Positions 1 through 9,110 of a stretch of DNA of 64,000 bases are shown piece by piece. The stretch spans positions 1-64,000 of the forward strand of contig CAVTPF010000015.1 of NCBI GenBank assembly GCA_963736525.1. The letters run 5' to 3'. The notes under the pieces are model-generated. The model made no database searches and was not told the origin of the DNA. It saw nothing but the letters and a program-made list of their open reading frames with translations. Made by a program: the position numbers and the translations under genes. This DNA is from Bog-473 sp963736525 (GTDB lineage Bacteria > Actinomycetota > Acidimicrobiia > Acidimicrobiales > RAAP-2). Each line of letters opens with the position of its first letter. The stretch's first letter is position 1.

Positions 1-388
1 GCCGTCGGCTATTCATGCCGACCACTACCCAGTTGAACACTGGTTATTCGGTCGCTCTCGTACTACCGGCAGATGATTGGCCGCCTCCTCTCGCTTTGCG
101 TGCATCGCGAGAGGAGCCCGCCCCTCACGGACCGGTCCCTACGGGTGCGACCGGGCTCTCACTATTTCGTTTTGAGGGAGCGGCCCATCGTGGCCGGTCC
201 CGGTGACGTCGCCCCGGTGTGCGTGAGCACGGGTCGTGGTCCGAGTCGAGCCTTCGTTGTGCTCCTCGCGGCCCCGGTTCCGTGACGCTGCGCCGGCCGA
301 CCGCTCACCCCGTGCGTGCCCCGGCTGGGCGTTTGTTCTCGCTGTGCGTTCGTCGCACCGCGAGATGCCCAACCTCGGCGTGCGCTGT
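1..388 (+). other. rRNA operon spacer upstream of 23S
   Basis: This stretch precedes the 23S gene on the same strand and is most likely the 16S-23S spacer, with the 16S gene outside the window. No tRNA is visible: I find neither a cloverleaf nor a typical T-loop. It holds a perfect 10-bp hairpin at 85-116, and its end runs into the long 23S processing stem. Open frames here lack any protein signature and look spurious. Confidence 0.6.
85..116 (+). other. Hairpin in rRNA spacer
   Basis: CTCCTCTCGC at 85-94 pairs perfectly with GCGAGAGGAG at 107-116 around a 12-base loop. There is no U-tract, so this is more likely a processing or antitermination structure of the rRNA precursor than a terminator. 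Confidence 0.55.
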
Positions 389-423
389 GCAGCCCCTTGA
401 GAATTCCAAAGCGAGCACGAGCA
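389..423 (+). other. rrl: 23S precursor processing stem, 5' arm
   Basis: This arm, from GCAGCCCC to CACGAGCA, is nearly perfectly complementary to 4601-4634 just after the 23S gene. The roughly 34-bp duplex would bring both 23S ends together as an RNase III-type precursor stem. It flanks the terminal 23S helix, where CTCCAAGC (432-439) faces GCTTGGAG (4584-4591). Confidence 0.75.
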
Positions 424-955
424 TCTTTGTTCTCCAAGCTACAAAGAGCCAACGGCGGATGCCTTGGCGCCTAAAGCCGAAGAAGGACGTGGGCGACTGC
501 GAAAAGCCACGGGAAGCTGTCTACCAAGCGTCGATCCGTGGATGTCCGAATGGGGCAACCCAGCACCTGTCATGAGGTGTTACACCCGCCTGAATGTATA
601 GGGCGGGGCGAGGGAACCGGGTGAATTGAAACATCTAAGTAACCCGAGGAGAGGAAAACAACAGTGACTCCCTGAGTAGCGGCGAGCGAAACGGGAAGAG
701 CCTAAACCGTGCCGGTGTCAAAGCCTGGTGGCGTTGCCGGTATGGGGTTGTGGGACTCGAGAGACGGGACACCAGACCCGTCACGGAGTTACAAATCCAA
801 TGTCTAGTGGAATCAGTCAGGAAAGCTGAACCAAAGAGGGTAATGGTCCCGTACACGAAACGCATTGGACTCCGCTTGAGCACCCGAGTAGCGCCGGATC
901 CGGGAAAGCCGGCGTGAATCTGCGAGGACCATCTCGTAAGGCTAAGTACTCTTAG

Positions 956-1003
<48 letters not shown>

Positions 1004-1189
1004 GGGAGGGGAGTGAAATAGTACCTGAAACCGTTGGCTTACAAACAGTCAAAGCGTCGTTGCTCCACCGTTGCCATGATCCCTTCGGGTGAGATTGGTG
1101 ACACAAGGTGGATGTCAGCCGTGATGGCGTGCCTTTTGAAGAATGAGCCAGCGAGTTACGGTGTGTGGCGAGGTTAACCAGCGATGGGT

Positions 1190-1222
<33 letters not shown>

Positions 1223-1652
1223 GAGTCGCATGCTGTAGACCCGAAGCCGAGTGAGCTTGCCATGGGCAGGCTGAAGCGAAGGTAAGACTTCGTGGAGGGC
1301 CGAACCCACCTAGGTTGAAAACTGGGGGGATGACCTGTGGCAAGGGGTGAAAGGCCAATCAAACTCGGTGATAGCTGGTTCTCCCCGAAATGCATTTAGG
1401 TGCAGCGTCGGGTGTTCAGCATCGGAGGTAGAGCACTGGATGGGCTAGGGGGCCTACAAGCTTACTGACCCCAACTAAACTCCGAATGCCGATGCTCTAG
1501 AACCCGGCAGTGAGACCACGAGGGATGAGCTTCGTTGGTCGAAAGGGAAACAGCCCAGACCGCCGGCTAAGGCCCCAAATTCTTGACTAAGTGGAAAACG
1601 ATGTGGGAACGCAAAGACAGCCAGGAGGTTGGCTCAGAAGCAGCCATCCTTA

Positions 1653-1683
<31 letters not shown>

Positions 1684-2548
1684 GTCCTGCGCGGATAATG
1701 TAACGGGGCTCAAGTCAAGAGCCGAAGCCGCGGATTTCCGTCTTTGGACGGGAGTGGTAGGGGAGCGTCGATCTCGCAGAGAAGCGGTGGTGTGAACCGT
1801 CGTGGAGCGTGGTCGAGTGCGAATGCTGGTATGAGTAGCGAGAGAGGAGTGAGAAACTCCTCCGCCGTAAGCCCAAGGGTTCCTGGGGAAGGCTAATCCT
1901 CCCAGGGTAAGTCGGGAGCTAAGACGAGGCCGAGAGGCGTAGTCGATGCACAACTGGTTGATATTCCAGTACTACCGTGTCCGCGCCCATTCCAATCCAG
2001 GGGTACTAAGGGGATGACCTTCGGGTCGAGCCGACAAACCCTGGGGCGGACAGCAAAGGAGCGACGCAGGAAGATAGGTGAGCCCAGGCGTTGGTCGTCC
2101 TGGGGTAAGCGTGTAGGGAGGGATCTAGGTAAATCCGGGTCCTACTAATCCTGAGACGCGATGCCGAGCCGTTCCAGGCGAAGTCACTGATTCTATGCTG
2201 CCTAGAAAAACTTCTAGCGAGCTGACACGGTACCCGTACCCCAAACCAACACAGGTGGGCGGGTAGAGAATACCAAGGCGATCGGGAGAACTGTGGTTAA
2301 GGAACTCGGCAAAATTCCTCCGTAACTTCGGGAGAAGGAGGGCCCCGCCAGGGTGATGGACCTCGCGTCCTGATGCCCGAGGGGGCCGCAGAGAATTGGG
2401 GAAAGCGACTGTTTACTAAAAACACAGGAGCGTGCGAAGTCGTAAGACGATGTATACGCTCTGACGCCTGCCCGGTGCCGGAAGGTTACGGGGAAGGGTT
2501 AGTCTTCGGACGAAGCTCTGAACCTAAGCCCCGGTAAACGGCGGCCGT

Positions 2549-3280
2549 AAGCACAAGTTGCGGCTTCAGGGGAGTAATCCCTTGAAACAAACTCTGCTAA
2601 ATGCTGGAAACTCCGAGTATCCGGCGGTACTCATCCTCGTCACACCCGTATGTTTGGGTGGTGGCGTGGAAAGTGAAAATCCGTCCGGTGCGGACAATCA
2701 GCAGGAAAGACCCCGTTCCTCTAACTGGCTGGATCGGATCCCAAGCGACCTGGGCAACTGGGTGGCCGGATTCGTCGATGGTGAGGGAAGCTTCAATGTC
2801 CCCATCCGTCGAGAGCGTGACCGTGGACTTCCATGGCGCGTCTCGCTGTCGTTCAACGTGTCGCAGATCGGCGAAGAAGCACCTGTGCTGCTTCGTTCGG
2901 TCTTCGGTATCGGGACGGTGCGAGGCCGCGGCGACGGTGTCTTCTATTACGAAGTCACCAAGCCCACCGATCTCGAACAGCGGGTGTTCCCGTTTTTCGA
3001 TCGGTTCAAGCTGCGAAGTCCCAAACGGCAAGACCTCACGGTCTTCCGGGCGATCACTGAACTTGTCCTGTCAGGCCGGCATCTTTCAGCTGCGGGCATC
3101 GAGCAAGCCCTCGTCATGAGGGGTCCGATGAACCGTGGAGGGAAGCGTCGGCGTAGCGATGACGAGATCATCGCGACGTTGAGGAGCTGGGAATCCTCAG
3201 AGACCATATGCAGAGCTCCCTCTTAGAAGCAGAGGGATGAAGATATGGCCCACACCTCATGGCGACATGAGGATCAAGTG
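2549..3280 (+). other. Group I intron 1 in 23S helix 69 (after E. coli U1911)
   Basis: The exon sequence expected after GGCCGT is interrupted here and resumes with AACTATAACGG at 3281. The 5' exon ends in T (2548) and the intron ends in G (3280), as group I splicing demands. An internal guide GCGGCT (2560-2565) can pair with exon GGCCGT (2543-2548) to form P1 with a terminal U-G pair. Core elements follow: Q-like AATCAGCAGGAAA (2696-2708), R-like TCCTCAGAGAC (3194-3204), S-like AAGATATGGCC (3240-3250) and a 3' hairpin (3256-3271). A homing endonuclease frame sits mainly between Q and R, in the P6 loop. Intron 2 shares long identical core blocks. Confidence 0.9.
2666..3226 (+). CDS. Single-motif LAGLIDADG homing endonuclease
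   Basis: The protein carries one LAGLIDADG helix, WVAGFVDGEGSF, about 60 residues after an upstream TTG start, followed by a domain rich in basic residues. A single motif means it should act as a homodimer like I-CreI or I-CeuI, cutting intronless 23S genes so that the intron is copied in. The frame overlaps intron core elements at both ends (Q near 2700, R near 3200, stop at 3224-3226). The start is uncertain: GTG 2666 gives 186 residues, while TTG 2558 gives 222 residues but would run through the guide sequence. No clear ribosome binding site is seen for either. The domain appears uninterrupted, so activity is possible. Confidence 0.85.
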   Translation: MESENPSGADNQQERPRSSNWLDRIPSDLGNWVAGFVDGEGSFNVPIRRERDRGLPWRVSLSFNVSQIGEEAPVLLRSVFGIGTVRGRGDGVFYYEVTKPTDLEQRVFPFFDRFKLRSPKRQDLTVFRAITELVLSGRHLSAAGIEQALVMRGPMNRGGKRRRSDDEIIATLRSWESSETICRAPS

Positions 3281-3292
3281 AACTATAACGGT
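3281..3292 (+). other. rrl: 12-base 23S micro-exon (helix 69 loop)
   Basis: AACTATAACGGT equals E. coli 23S positions 1912-1923, the loop and 3' arm of helix 69, which contacts the decoding region and normally carries pseudouridines. It lies between the two introns, so both must be spliced for a functional helix 69. Confidence 0.88.
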
Positions 3293-3615
3293 TAGTTGAT
3301 ACCTGGCTGTTGTAAAACCCCGCTATATGCTGGAACATCCGAGTATCCGGCGGTACTCATTCATGTTTGACTCCGTTTTCGGGAGCGATCATGGAAAGTG
3401 AAAATCCGTCCGGTGCGGACAATCAGCAGGAAACTGCAGAGGCTTGCAGGATCCTCAGAGACTGCACGCGGGGCTCCCTGATCGGCGATTGCTGACCAGG
3501 GACGAAGATACAGTCCGACCCTCATGGCGACATGAGGAGCTAGGCAGAAATGACCCAGCCGCTCAAAGCATGTTTTGGTGAGTTGTCGGCATCAGTTTTG
3601 AGTAGTAACAAAGTG
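3293..3615 (+). other. Group I intron 2 in 23S helix 69 (after E. coli U1923)
   Basis: The exon breaks after AACGGT (T3292) and resumes at CCTAAGG (3616), and the intron ends in G3615. The guide GCTGTT (3306-3311) can pair with exon AACGGT to form P1. Blocks 3338-3360 and 3392-3433 are identical to 2612-2634 and 2667-2708 of intron 1, and R- and S-like elements (3452-3462, 3504-3516) and the 3' hairpin (3521-3536) are also shared. At 323 bases it has no coding frame: the P6 loop that holds the endonuclease in intron 1 is short here. The position matches that of the Chlamydomonas intron encoding I-CeuI (established knowledge). Confidence 0.88.
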
Positions 3616-3670
<55 letters not shown>

Positions 3671-3928
3671 CGACTTTCCTACTGTCTCAACCACAGACCC
3701 GGCGAAATTGAAGTACGAGTAAAGATGCTCGTTAGCTGCATCAGGACGGAAAGACCCCGTGGACCTTTACTACAGCTTGATGTTGAGTTTTGGTACTATT
3801 TGTGTAGGATAGGTGGGAGACTTTGAAGCATTGGCGCCAGCCAGTGTGGAGTCAACCTTGAAATACCACCCTTTTAGTGCCGGGACTCTAACCTCGGTCC
3901 GTGATCCGGATCAGGAACAGCGTCAGGT

Positions 3929-3960
<32 letters not shown>

Positions 3961-4179
3961 ATGTAACGGAGGCGCCCAAAGGTTCCCTCAGGCTGGTTGG
4001 CAATCAGCTGTCGAGTGCAATGGCAAAAGGGAGCTTGACTGCGAGACCTACAAGTCGAGCAGGTGCGAAAGCAGGGCATAGTGATCCAGCGGTTGCTTAT
4101 GGAAGCGCCGTTGCTCAACGGATAAAAGGTACCCCGGGGATAACAGGCTCATCTTCCCCAAGAGTCCATATCGACGGGA

Positions 4180-4225
<46 letters not shown>

Positions 4226-4226
4226 C

Positions 4227-4262
<36 letters not shown>

Positions 4263-4278
4263 TACGCGAGCTGGGTTT

Positions 4279-4310
<32 letters not shown>

Positions 4311-4600
4311 ATGCAGCCGTAGGAGATTTGAGAAAGGCTGTCCCTAGTACGAGAGGACCGGGACGGACGTAGCTCTCGTGTGCCAGTTGTCCTGCCAAGG
4401 GCACGGCTGGTTAGCGACCTACGGGTGGGATAAGCGCTGAAAGCATCTAAGTGCGAAGCCCGTTTCGAGATGAAATCTCCCACAGGGTTAACCTGGTAAG
4501 GCCCGTGGCTAGACGACCACGTTGATAGGCCGGAGGTGTAAGTGCAGCAATGCATTCAGCCGACCGGTACTAATCGGCCGAGGGCTTGGAGACCTACTCG

Positions 4601-4634
4601 TGCTCGTGCTCGCTTTGGAACGCTCAGGGGCTGC
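4601..4634 (+). other. rrl: 23S precursor processing stem, 3' arm
   Basis: This arm is complementary to 389-423 with only a few mismatches. A second short hairpin (GGCTGC with GCAGCC) follows at 4629-4646 before the 5S gene. Confidence 0.75.
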
Positions 4635-4697
4635 GGTGACGCAGCCACAGGCGCCGCTCCCTACCCGGTCAAGGGTGGTGCGCCGCCGAGCGCACGG

Positions 4698-4817
4698 TTT
4701 CCGGTGGCCATGGCGGCGGGGAAACACCCGTTCCCATTCCGAACACGGCAGTTAAGCCCGCCCGCGCCGATGGTACTTGGGGGGAGGCCCCCTGGGAGAG
4801 TAGGTCGCCGCCGGGAT
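4698..4817 (+). rRNA. rrf: 5S ribosomal RNA
   Basis: The stretch has the standard 5S order: a GGTGGCCATGGCGG start, the central CCCGTTCCCATTCCGAACAC loop (4728-4747), CGCGCCGATGGTACTT, then GAGAGTAGGTCGCCGCC closing helix I. The length of about 120 matches the family. It lies about 100 bases after 23S. The ends are inferred from terminal stem pairing and may be off by two or three bases. Confidence 0.93.
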
Positions 4818-4831
4818 TTCTCATCGACGGG

Positions 4832-4872
4832 ATCCCCTCAGAGCTCCGGCTCGAGGGGATTTCGTCGTCTTT
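4832..4872 (+). terminator. rRNA operon intrinsic terminator
   Basis: ATCCCCTC (4832-4839) pairs perfectly with GAGGGGAT (4853-4860) and is followed by a T-rich run ending in CGTCTTT. It sits 15 bases after 5S and closes the rRNA operon before the convergent methyltransferase gene. Confidence 0.8.
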
Positions 4873-4894
4873 GGGGCGTGGTCGTGCGCTGGAC

Positions 4895-5842
4895 CTATGT
4901 TCGCTCGGCGACGATCACGTTCTGCTTCAGTTCGGGCACATCATCGAGGAACTCGGTCACCGAAAAATGTGGCTGCCACGCCCGCTGCGCATAGGCCAGT
5001 GGGATGCACGTCTCGCCATAGGCCTCCGAGGGAAGGCTGCTGCCGGCGCCGGTCGGATCGCAGCAGTATTCGCCCGCGTCGTACATCTCGAGGTACCGCT
5101 CGGTATCCAAGAAGGCCGTGCGCGCACCCATCGTGGCGAAGTTCCTGAGTGGACTGACCTTGCTGAGATCGGGCTCCTCGGTGCGTATCCTCTCGCACTC
5201 CAGGATGAAGTCCCGCTCCCTGGTGGTCACGACGAGCATGCCTCCCCTGCGCAGCAATCGCGCAAGCTCCTCGATCCATTGCAGATGGACCTCTTCGGTC
5301 AGATGGGAGAAGACCGAGAACGCAAAGATGAGATCGACCGACCCGGTGGGAACGTCGATCGGCGGGCGGAGTCCTATCTGCGTGAAGGTCGCCCAGGGAT
5401 TGGTGGCTCGAGAGGCCTCGATCACCTCGCTGAGCGGGTCCACGCCCAGCAAGTTGTCCTTGTCGAAATCCTTGACGAAGAAGCGAGTGATGCGCCCCCA
5501 GCCGCAGCCGAAGTCCACTGCGACTTTCGGTCGCTTCGACGACGAGGCCCGAGAAACGAGCCGATAGAAGCTGAAGGCTTCGCGGAGCGTGGGCTCGCCG
5601 TGGGCCCCGGTGAACCGCACCTGGAGCTCCTCGGGCGGCATGGTCGGCAGGTAACCGCGCAAGGACGGAAAGGACCGCTCACCGTGCACGTTGAGCCAGT
5701 ACCACTCCATCGGCGTCATTGAGCGGAACACCTTGTGCGGAGGGAGCGAGGTGGCCCTCGCCACCACCACATAGGGCGCCGCGAGAGCTGGCCGGGCCCA
5801 CGAGCGCACCGTGTGCAGTGGACTCCGTGTCTTGTCCGTCAC
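4895..5842 (-). CDS. Class I SAM-dependent methyltransferase
   Basis: About 315 residues with the Rossmann methyltransferase motif I VDFGCGWGRI near residues 109-118, an acidic motif II (LLGVDPLSE), and DLIFAFSVFSHL, which matches motif IV-V of the type-11/25 fold. The substrate cannot be read from sequence; the family acts on small molecules, sugars or proteins in the cytosol. It is convergent to the rRNA operon. The GTG at 5842 was chosen as the start; a TTG one codon upstream is possible, and a GATAAT box lies immediately upstream at 5850-5845. The gene stands alone, so there is no operon context to suggest a pathway. Confidence 0.8.
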   Translation of the reverse strand: MTDKTRSPLHTVRSWARPALAAPYVVVARATSLPPHKVFRSMTPMEWYWLNVHGERSFPSLRGYLPTMPPEELQVRFTGAHGEPTLREAFSFYRLVSRASSSKRPKVAVDFGCGWGRITRFFVKDFDKDNLLGVDPLSEVIEASRATNPWATFTQIGLRPPIDVPTGSVDLIFAFSVFSHLTEEVHLQWIEELARLLRRGGMLVVTTRERDFILECERIRTEEPDLSKVSPLRNFATMGARTAFLDTERYLEMYDAGEYCCDPTGAGSSLPSEAYGETCIPLAYAQRAWQPHFSVTEFLDDVPELKQNVIVAERT

Positions 5843-5993
5843 CAATTATCCGTTCTCGACCAATGACGCACGCCCCCGCGTGAACGATCCCGAGGCTCGA
5901 GGTATGAAGCTAGCGGACGTCACGACGCCCCTCGGGGCTGGAGCTCCTCCTCGGCCTCTGCTCGACCGGGCCGACCTCCCGGGACCGGCCGCG

Positions 5994-5999
5994 TAGAAT
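5994..5999 (+). promoter_or_regulatory. Leaderless -10 box TAGAAT
   Basis: TAGAAT lies 6 bases before ATG 6006, the same geometry as at many other genes in this window. It marks the probable true 5' end of the TPR-protein transcript although that ATG is out of frame with the TPR domain. Confidence 0.6.
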
Positions 6000-6510
6000 C
6001 GACAGATGCCCCCGAGCTCCCCGAGGCCGAATCGTCGCGCCCCGTCGGCGCGCCCGGCGCGCCCGGCGCCCGGCGCGCCCCGGGAACTCTGGGCGCCCGG
6101 TCCCTCGCTCGGGTGCGACCGACGGGGCAGATCGGGGGAGTGCCGCCCACGGCCGGCCGGCCGGCGGCCAGGGACGACCCCCGACCGGATCTGGTGGCGG
6201 ACGAGGCCGACAAGGCCAGGCCACCGGCGGTCCCCGGCCGCGAGCGTCGGGTGCCGGCGGATCGGGCCGCGGGGACGGCCCAGAGCGAAGCGGTTCGGGA
6301 AAGGCGGGGCGGCCCCGGACGGGAGCGACCAAGGCGGGCTCCCCGAGGCCGGGCCGACCCCGGGGAGGCGGAGGCGGGGGCAGCGCCCGGCCGACACGCG
6401 GCACAGGCACAGGTGCCCCCGCGGCCGACCACGGCGGGCGCGGCACGCGGCCCACCAGGACGCCGGACGACGACCGCCCGCTTCCCAGCCGGGCCAGGCA
6501 GTGGGGCAAC

Positions 6511-7566
6511 GTGGCCCGGCGGGGAGCGCGAGAGGTGGCCCGGCGCGACCAGGAGTTCGACGAGTCGACGGGCGGATCCCCATCCGCACCTCCCCGAGGC
6601 GCCCGCTACGCCGACGACCTGGAACGCCAACGGCGGCGGGGCGCAGTGCCTCCAGCCAGACCCGCCGCCTGGGTCAGGGACGACGGGGCCAGGGACGAGT
6701 GGGAGGACTCCGTGCCCCGGAGCCGGGGTGGCAGGGGCACGGCCAAGGCCAAGGCGACGTCGACCAGGAGGGCGCACTCGAATGGCGACCCGGGCTCTAG
6801 GGCCTCAACCGGCCGCAGCGCCACGGCACGTGACGCCATCGCCGCCCTGTCGCCGCGGAACCTGCTCCCCCCCGAGGTCGCCGCGGACATCCGCAAGGCG
6901 GCCGACGTGGCCACCGCGCTGCACCGCCGGCATCTGGTGGAACGGGCCGAACTGGCGTACGGCGCCTACGAGCGCGGCCGCTACCAAGATGCGCTCCGGG
7001 CCATCAAGCCGGTGGCGGACGAGGCACCGGGCGTGGCCGCCGTGCGCGAGCTGGCAGGGCTGGCCGCTTACCGGAGCGGCAGGTGGCGAGAGGCGAGCCG
7101 CCACCTCAACGCGTTCGGGGTCCTGAGCGAGACGACCGAACACCTGCCGGTGCTGATGGACTGCCAGCGGGCGCTGCACAAGCCGAAGAAGGTGGCCGAG
7201 TTGTGGACCGAGCTCCGGCACAGCTCGCCCGACCCCGACATCCTCGCCGAGGGGAGGATCGTCGCCGCAGCGTCGCTGGCCGACACGGGCGACCTCAGCG
7301 GGGCCATCGCCATGCTGGCGACCGCGGGCGCGTCGAAGGCGCTGCGCAACCCCTCGGACCGCCACATCCGGCAGTGGTACCTGCTGGCGGACCTGTACGA
7401 GCGGGCCGGTGACGTCCCCCGGGCGCGTGAGTACTTCGAGCGGCTGCTCCGGGCCGACGCCGGCGCCTACGACGTGGCGGAACGCCTCCGTGGCCTGGGC
7501 CCCGAGCGCCGTCCGCGGCGGCCCAAGAAGACGAAGACCGCCCGACGGCCCAGCTCGGGCGACTGA
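6511..7566 (+). CDS. Tetratricopeptide-like repeat protein, N-terminus unresolved
   Basis: The C-terminal 240 residues form a helical tandem-repeat domain with TPR spacing (AELAYGAYERGRYQDAL, AGLAAYRSGRWREA, YLLADLYERAGDVPRAREYF), suggesting a protein-interaction scaffold; no catalytic motif is seen. The GTG at 6511 is the first start codon in this frame, but the frame stays open back to 5914 and reads a plausible Arg/Gly/Pro-rich linker (roughly 6241-6510) without any start. A leaderless promoter and ATG at 5994-6008 lie in another frame. I infer that the real protein starts at 6006 and that one or more frame changes, genuine or sequencing errors, separate it from this frame. Confidence 0.7.
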   Translation: MARRGAREVARRDQEFDESTGGSPSAPPRGARYADDLERQRRRGAVPPARPAAWVRDDGARDEWEDSVPRSRGGRGTAKAKATSTRRAHSNGDPGSRASTGRSATARDAIAALSPRNLLPPEVAADIRKAADVATALHRRHLVERAELAYGAYERGRYQDALRAIKPVADEAPGVAAVRELAGLAAYRSGRWREASRHLNAFGVLSETTEHLPVLMDCQRALHKPKKVAELWTELRHSSPDPDILAEGRIVAAASLADTGDLSGAIAMLATAGASKALRNPSDRHIRQWYLLADLYERAGDVPRAREYFERLLRADAGAYDVAERLRGLGPERRPRRPKKTKTARRPSSGD

Positions 7567-7587
7567 GGCCGAGTCTGCGGCCCGGGG

Positions 7588-8898
7588 TCAGCCCGCCGCG
7601 GGCGCCGGGGCAGGCGTCGTGGTGGTCGTGGCGGTGGTCGGTGCCGTGGTCGGTGCGGTGGTCGGAGTCGGAGTCGGAGCCGTGGTCGTGGTGGAGGGGG
7701 GCGCCGTGCCGTAGTCGGGCCCCTCGACCGTCACCAGCGTGCCGATGGGCGTGAGTGGCCACACCAGCGCGGCGTCGGCGTAGCTCATCTCGACGCAACC
7801 GTTGCTCTGGGGAGACCCGTACGTGGCGCGGATGAAGCCGTGCAACGCGTCGCCCCCGTTGAAGTAGCTCGCGTAGGGGACGTTGGGGTCGTTGTAGGTG
7901 CTGCCGTCGGGATTCGTCCCTTTCATGTCCGAATAACGGACGTGCTCGAAGACGGCATAGGTCCCGTCGGTCGTGTCGGCGCCCGGTGCGCCCGTGTTGA
8001 CGGCGATGCCGACGTACTGGGCGACCCCGTTGTCCCACAGCGTCAGGTTCTCGGGCAGCGCCTTGTTCACGAGCACGTACACGTACGGCGTGGCGTCCAC
8101 CTTGCCGTTGATGCTGTCGTTGATGAGCGCGGTCCACACGGCGGGGCCCGCGATGCCGTCGACACCGAGGCCGTTCTGGGTCTCGAAGGCCTCGATGGCG
8201 GCCTTGGTGATCTCGTTCTCCGTGCCCTGGGTCCACTGCGAGGTGAGCTCGGTGGGCAGGCCCGGCCAGCGCCAGGAGAACGCGCCGGGCTGGTCCTCGG
8301 CCAGGTCGGCCCGGGAGGGGGTTGGCCCCGACGGGGTGAAGCCCAGAGGGAGGTAGTCGAGCTGGGCCAGCAGTTGCTGGAGCCGCAAGGTGTCGCCCGG
8401 CGCCACGTCGAAGGTCACGGCGTGCGACGACGCGAGGGTGGCCCCGTCGCTGCTCCGCACACCGGACGAGCCGCCCGGAACGGTGACGATCTCCTGGGAG
8501 GAGGGGATGAGGGGGGAATTGAGGTTGTAGGACAAGGTGGCCGGGCCCGTCTTGACCCACGTGCCGGCGATGGCGGGCGACAGCACCGGCGTCGACTTGC
8601 CGAGGGAGACCGGCGCCGAGAACGTCACCGAGATGGTCGAGTCGGGCGCCACGTCCTGAGCGCCCGACGCCGGCACGCTGGACGTGAGAGAGAATGACGT
8701 CGCCGAGGCGGCACCGTGCGATCCGGAGCGCGCTCCATGCCCACCCGAGCTCGATGCGTCGCGGGAGTCGGGGTGTTGCGGAGGGGACGACCCCGACGTC
8801 AGGAGCAGCACGACCGCGACGATGGCGGCCGCGCCCACGAGGAGCACCCACGGGTGCAGCCGCAACGGCCTGTTCGCCCGTGACTCGAGAACGTTCAT
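7588..8898 (-). CDS. L,D-transpeptidase with Ig-like and peptidoglycan-binding domains
   Basis: A 436-residue envelope protein. The order is: an N-terminal membrane anchor (VLLVGAAAIVAVVLLL, about residues 18-33), a bacterial Ig-like domain (about 60-170, TISVTFSAPV), a peptidoglycan-binding-like segment (IEAFETQNGLGVDGIAGPAV), then a YkuD catalytic domain. The catalytic region keeps the His (ALHGF) and the nucleophile Cys in SNGCVEM; the usual SHGC motif has Asn in place of the second His. It should make 3-3 peptidoglycan cross-links outside the membrane. The tail is a Thr/Pro/Ala low-complexity stretch. GGGAGG precedes the ATG. It is divergent from the aldolase gene. Confidence 0.9.
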   Translation of the reverse strand: MNVLESRANRPLRLHPWVLLVGAAAIVAVVLLLTSGSSPPQHPDSRDASSSGGHGARSGSHGAASATSFSLTSSVPASGAQDVAPDSTISVTFSAPVSLGKSTPVLSPAIAGTWVKTGPATLSYNLNSPLIPSSQEIVTVPGGSSGVRSSDGATLASSHAVTFDVAPGDTLRLQQLLAQLDYLPLGFTPSGPTPSRADLAEDQPGAFSWRWPGLPTELTSQWTQGTENEITKAAIEAFETQNGLGVDGIAGPAVWTALINDSINGKVDATPYVYVLVNKALPENLTLWDNGVAQYVGIAVNTGAPGADTTDGTYAVFEHVRYSDMKGTNPDGSTYNDPNVPYASYFNGGDALHGFIRATYGSPQSNGCVEMSYADAALVWPLTPIGTLVTVEGPDYGTAPPSTTTTAPTPTPTTAPTTAPTTATTTTTPAPAPAAG

Positions 8899-9098
8899 GG
8901 CCTCCCCTCGCTGTCAGGATCTCACCCACTGGGACTTCCGACGCCACCAGCGTAGGGATCGGATCGCGGCGACATGCGTCATGGAACGGCGGAATTCCGG
9001 TCGTCGCCACGTGCTCGCCGCGCCCGTCGTCACCCTTCGTCCACACTTTCGTCACGCGGTCCCCCCGGTTGCCACGAGGCCACCGACGCACCCTCCGG

Positions 9099-9104
9099 TA
9101 GGCT
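9099..9104 (+). promoter_or_regulatory. Leaderless -10 box TAGGCT (fbaB)
   Basis: TAGGCT is followed by 6 bases and ATG 9111, with no ribosome binding site, so transcript and coding sequence probably start together. Confidence 0.7.
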
Positions 9105-9110
9105 GACGCC

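Noticed and set aside
1..388. Search for tRNA-Ile or tRNA-Ala in the rRNA spacer
   Set aside because: No acceptor stem, anticodon or T-loop pattern is visible.
6113..7126. Long frame-2 open frame over the TPR gene
   Set aside because: It overlaps the TPR domain in another frame and shows no domain; only its first 170 bases may matter to the frame problem described in findings.
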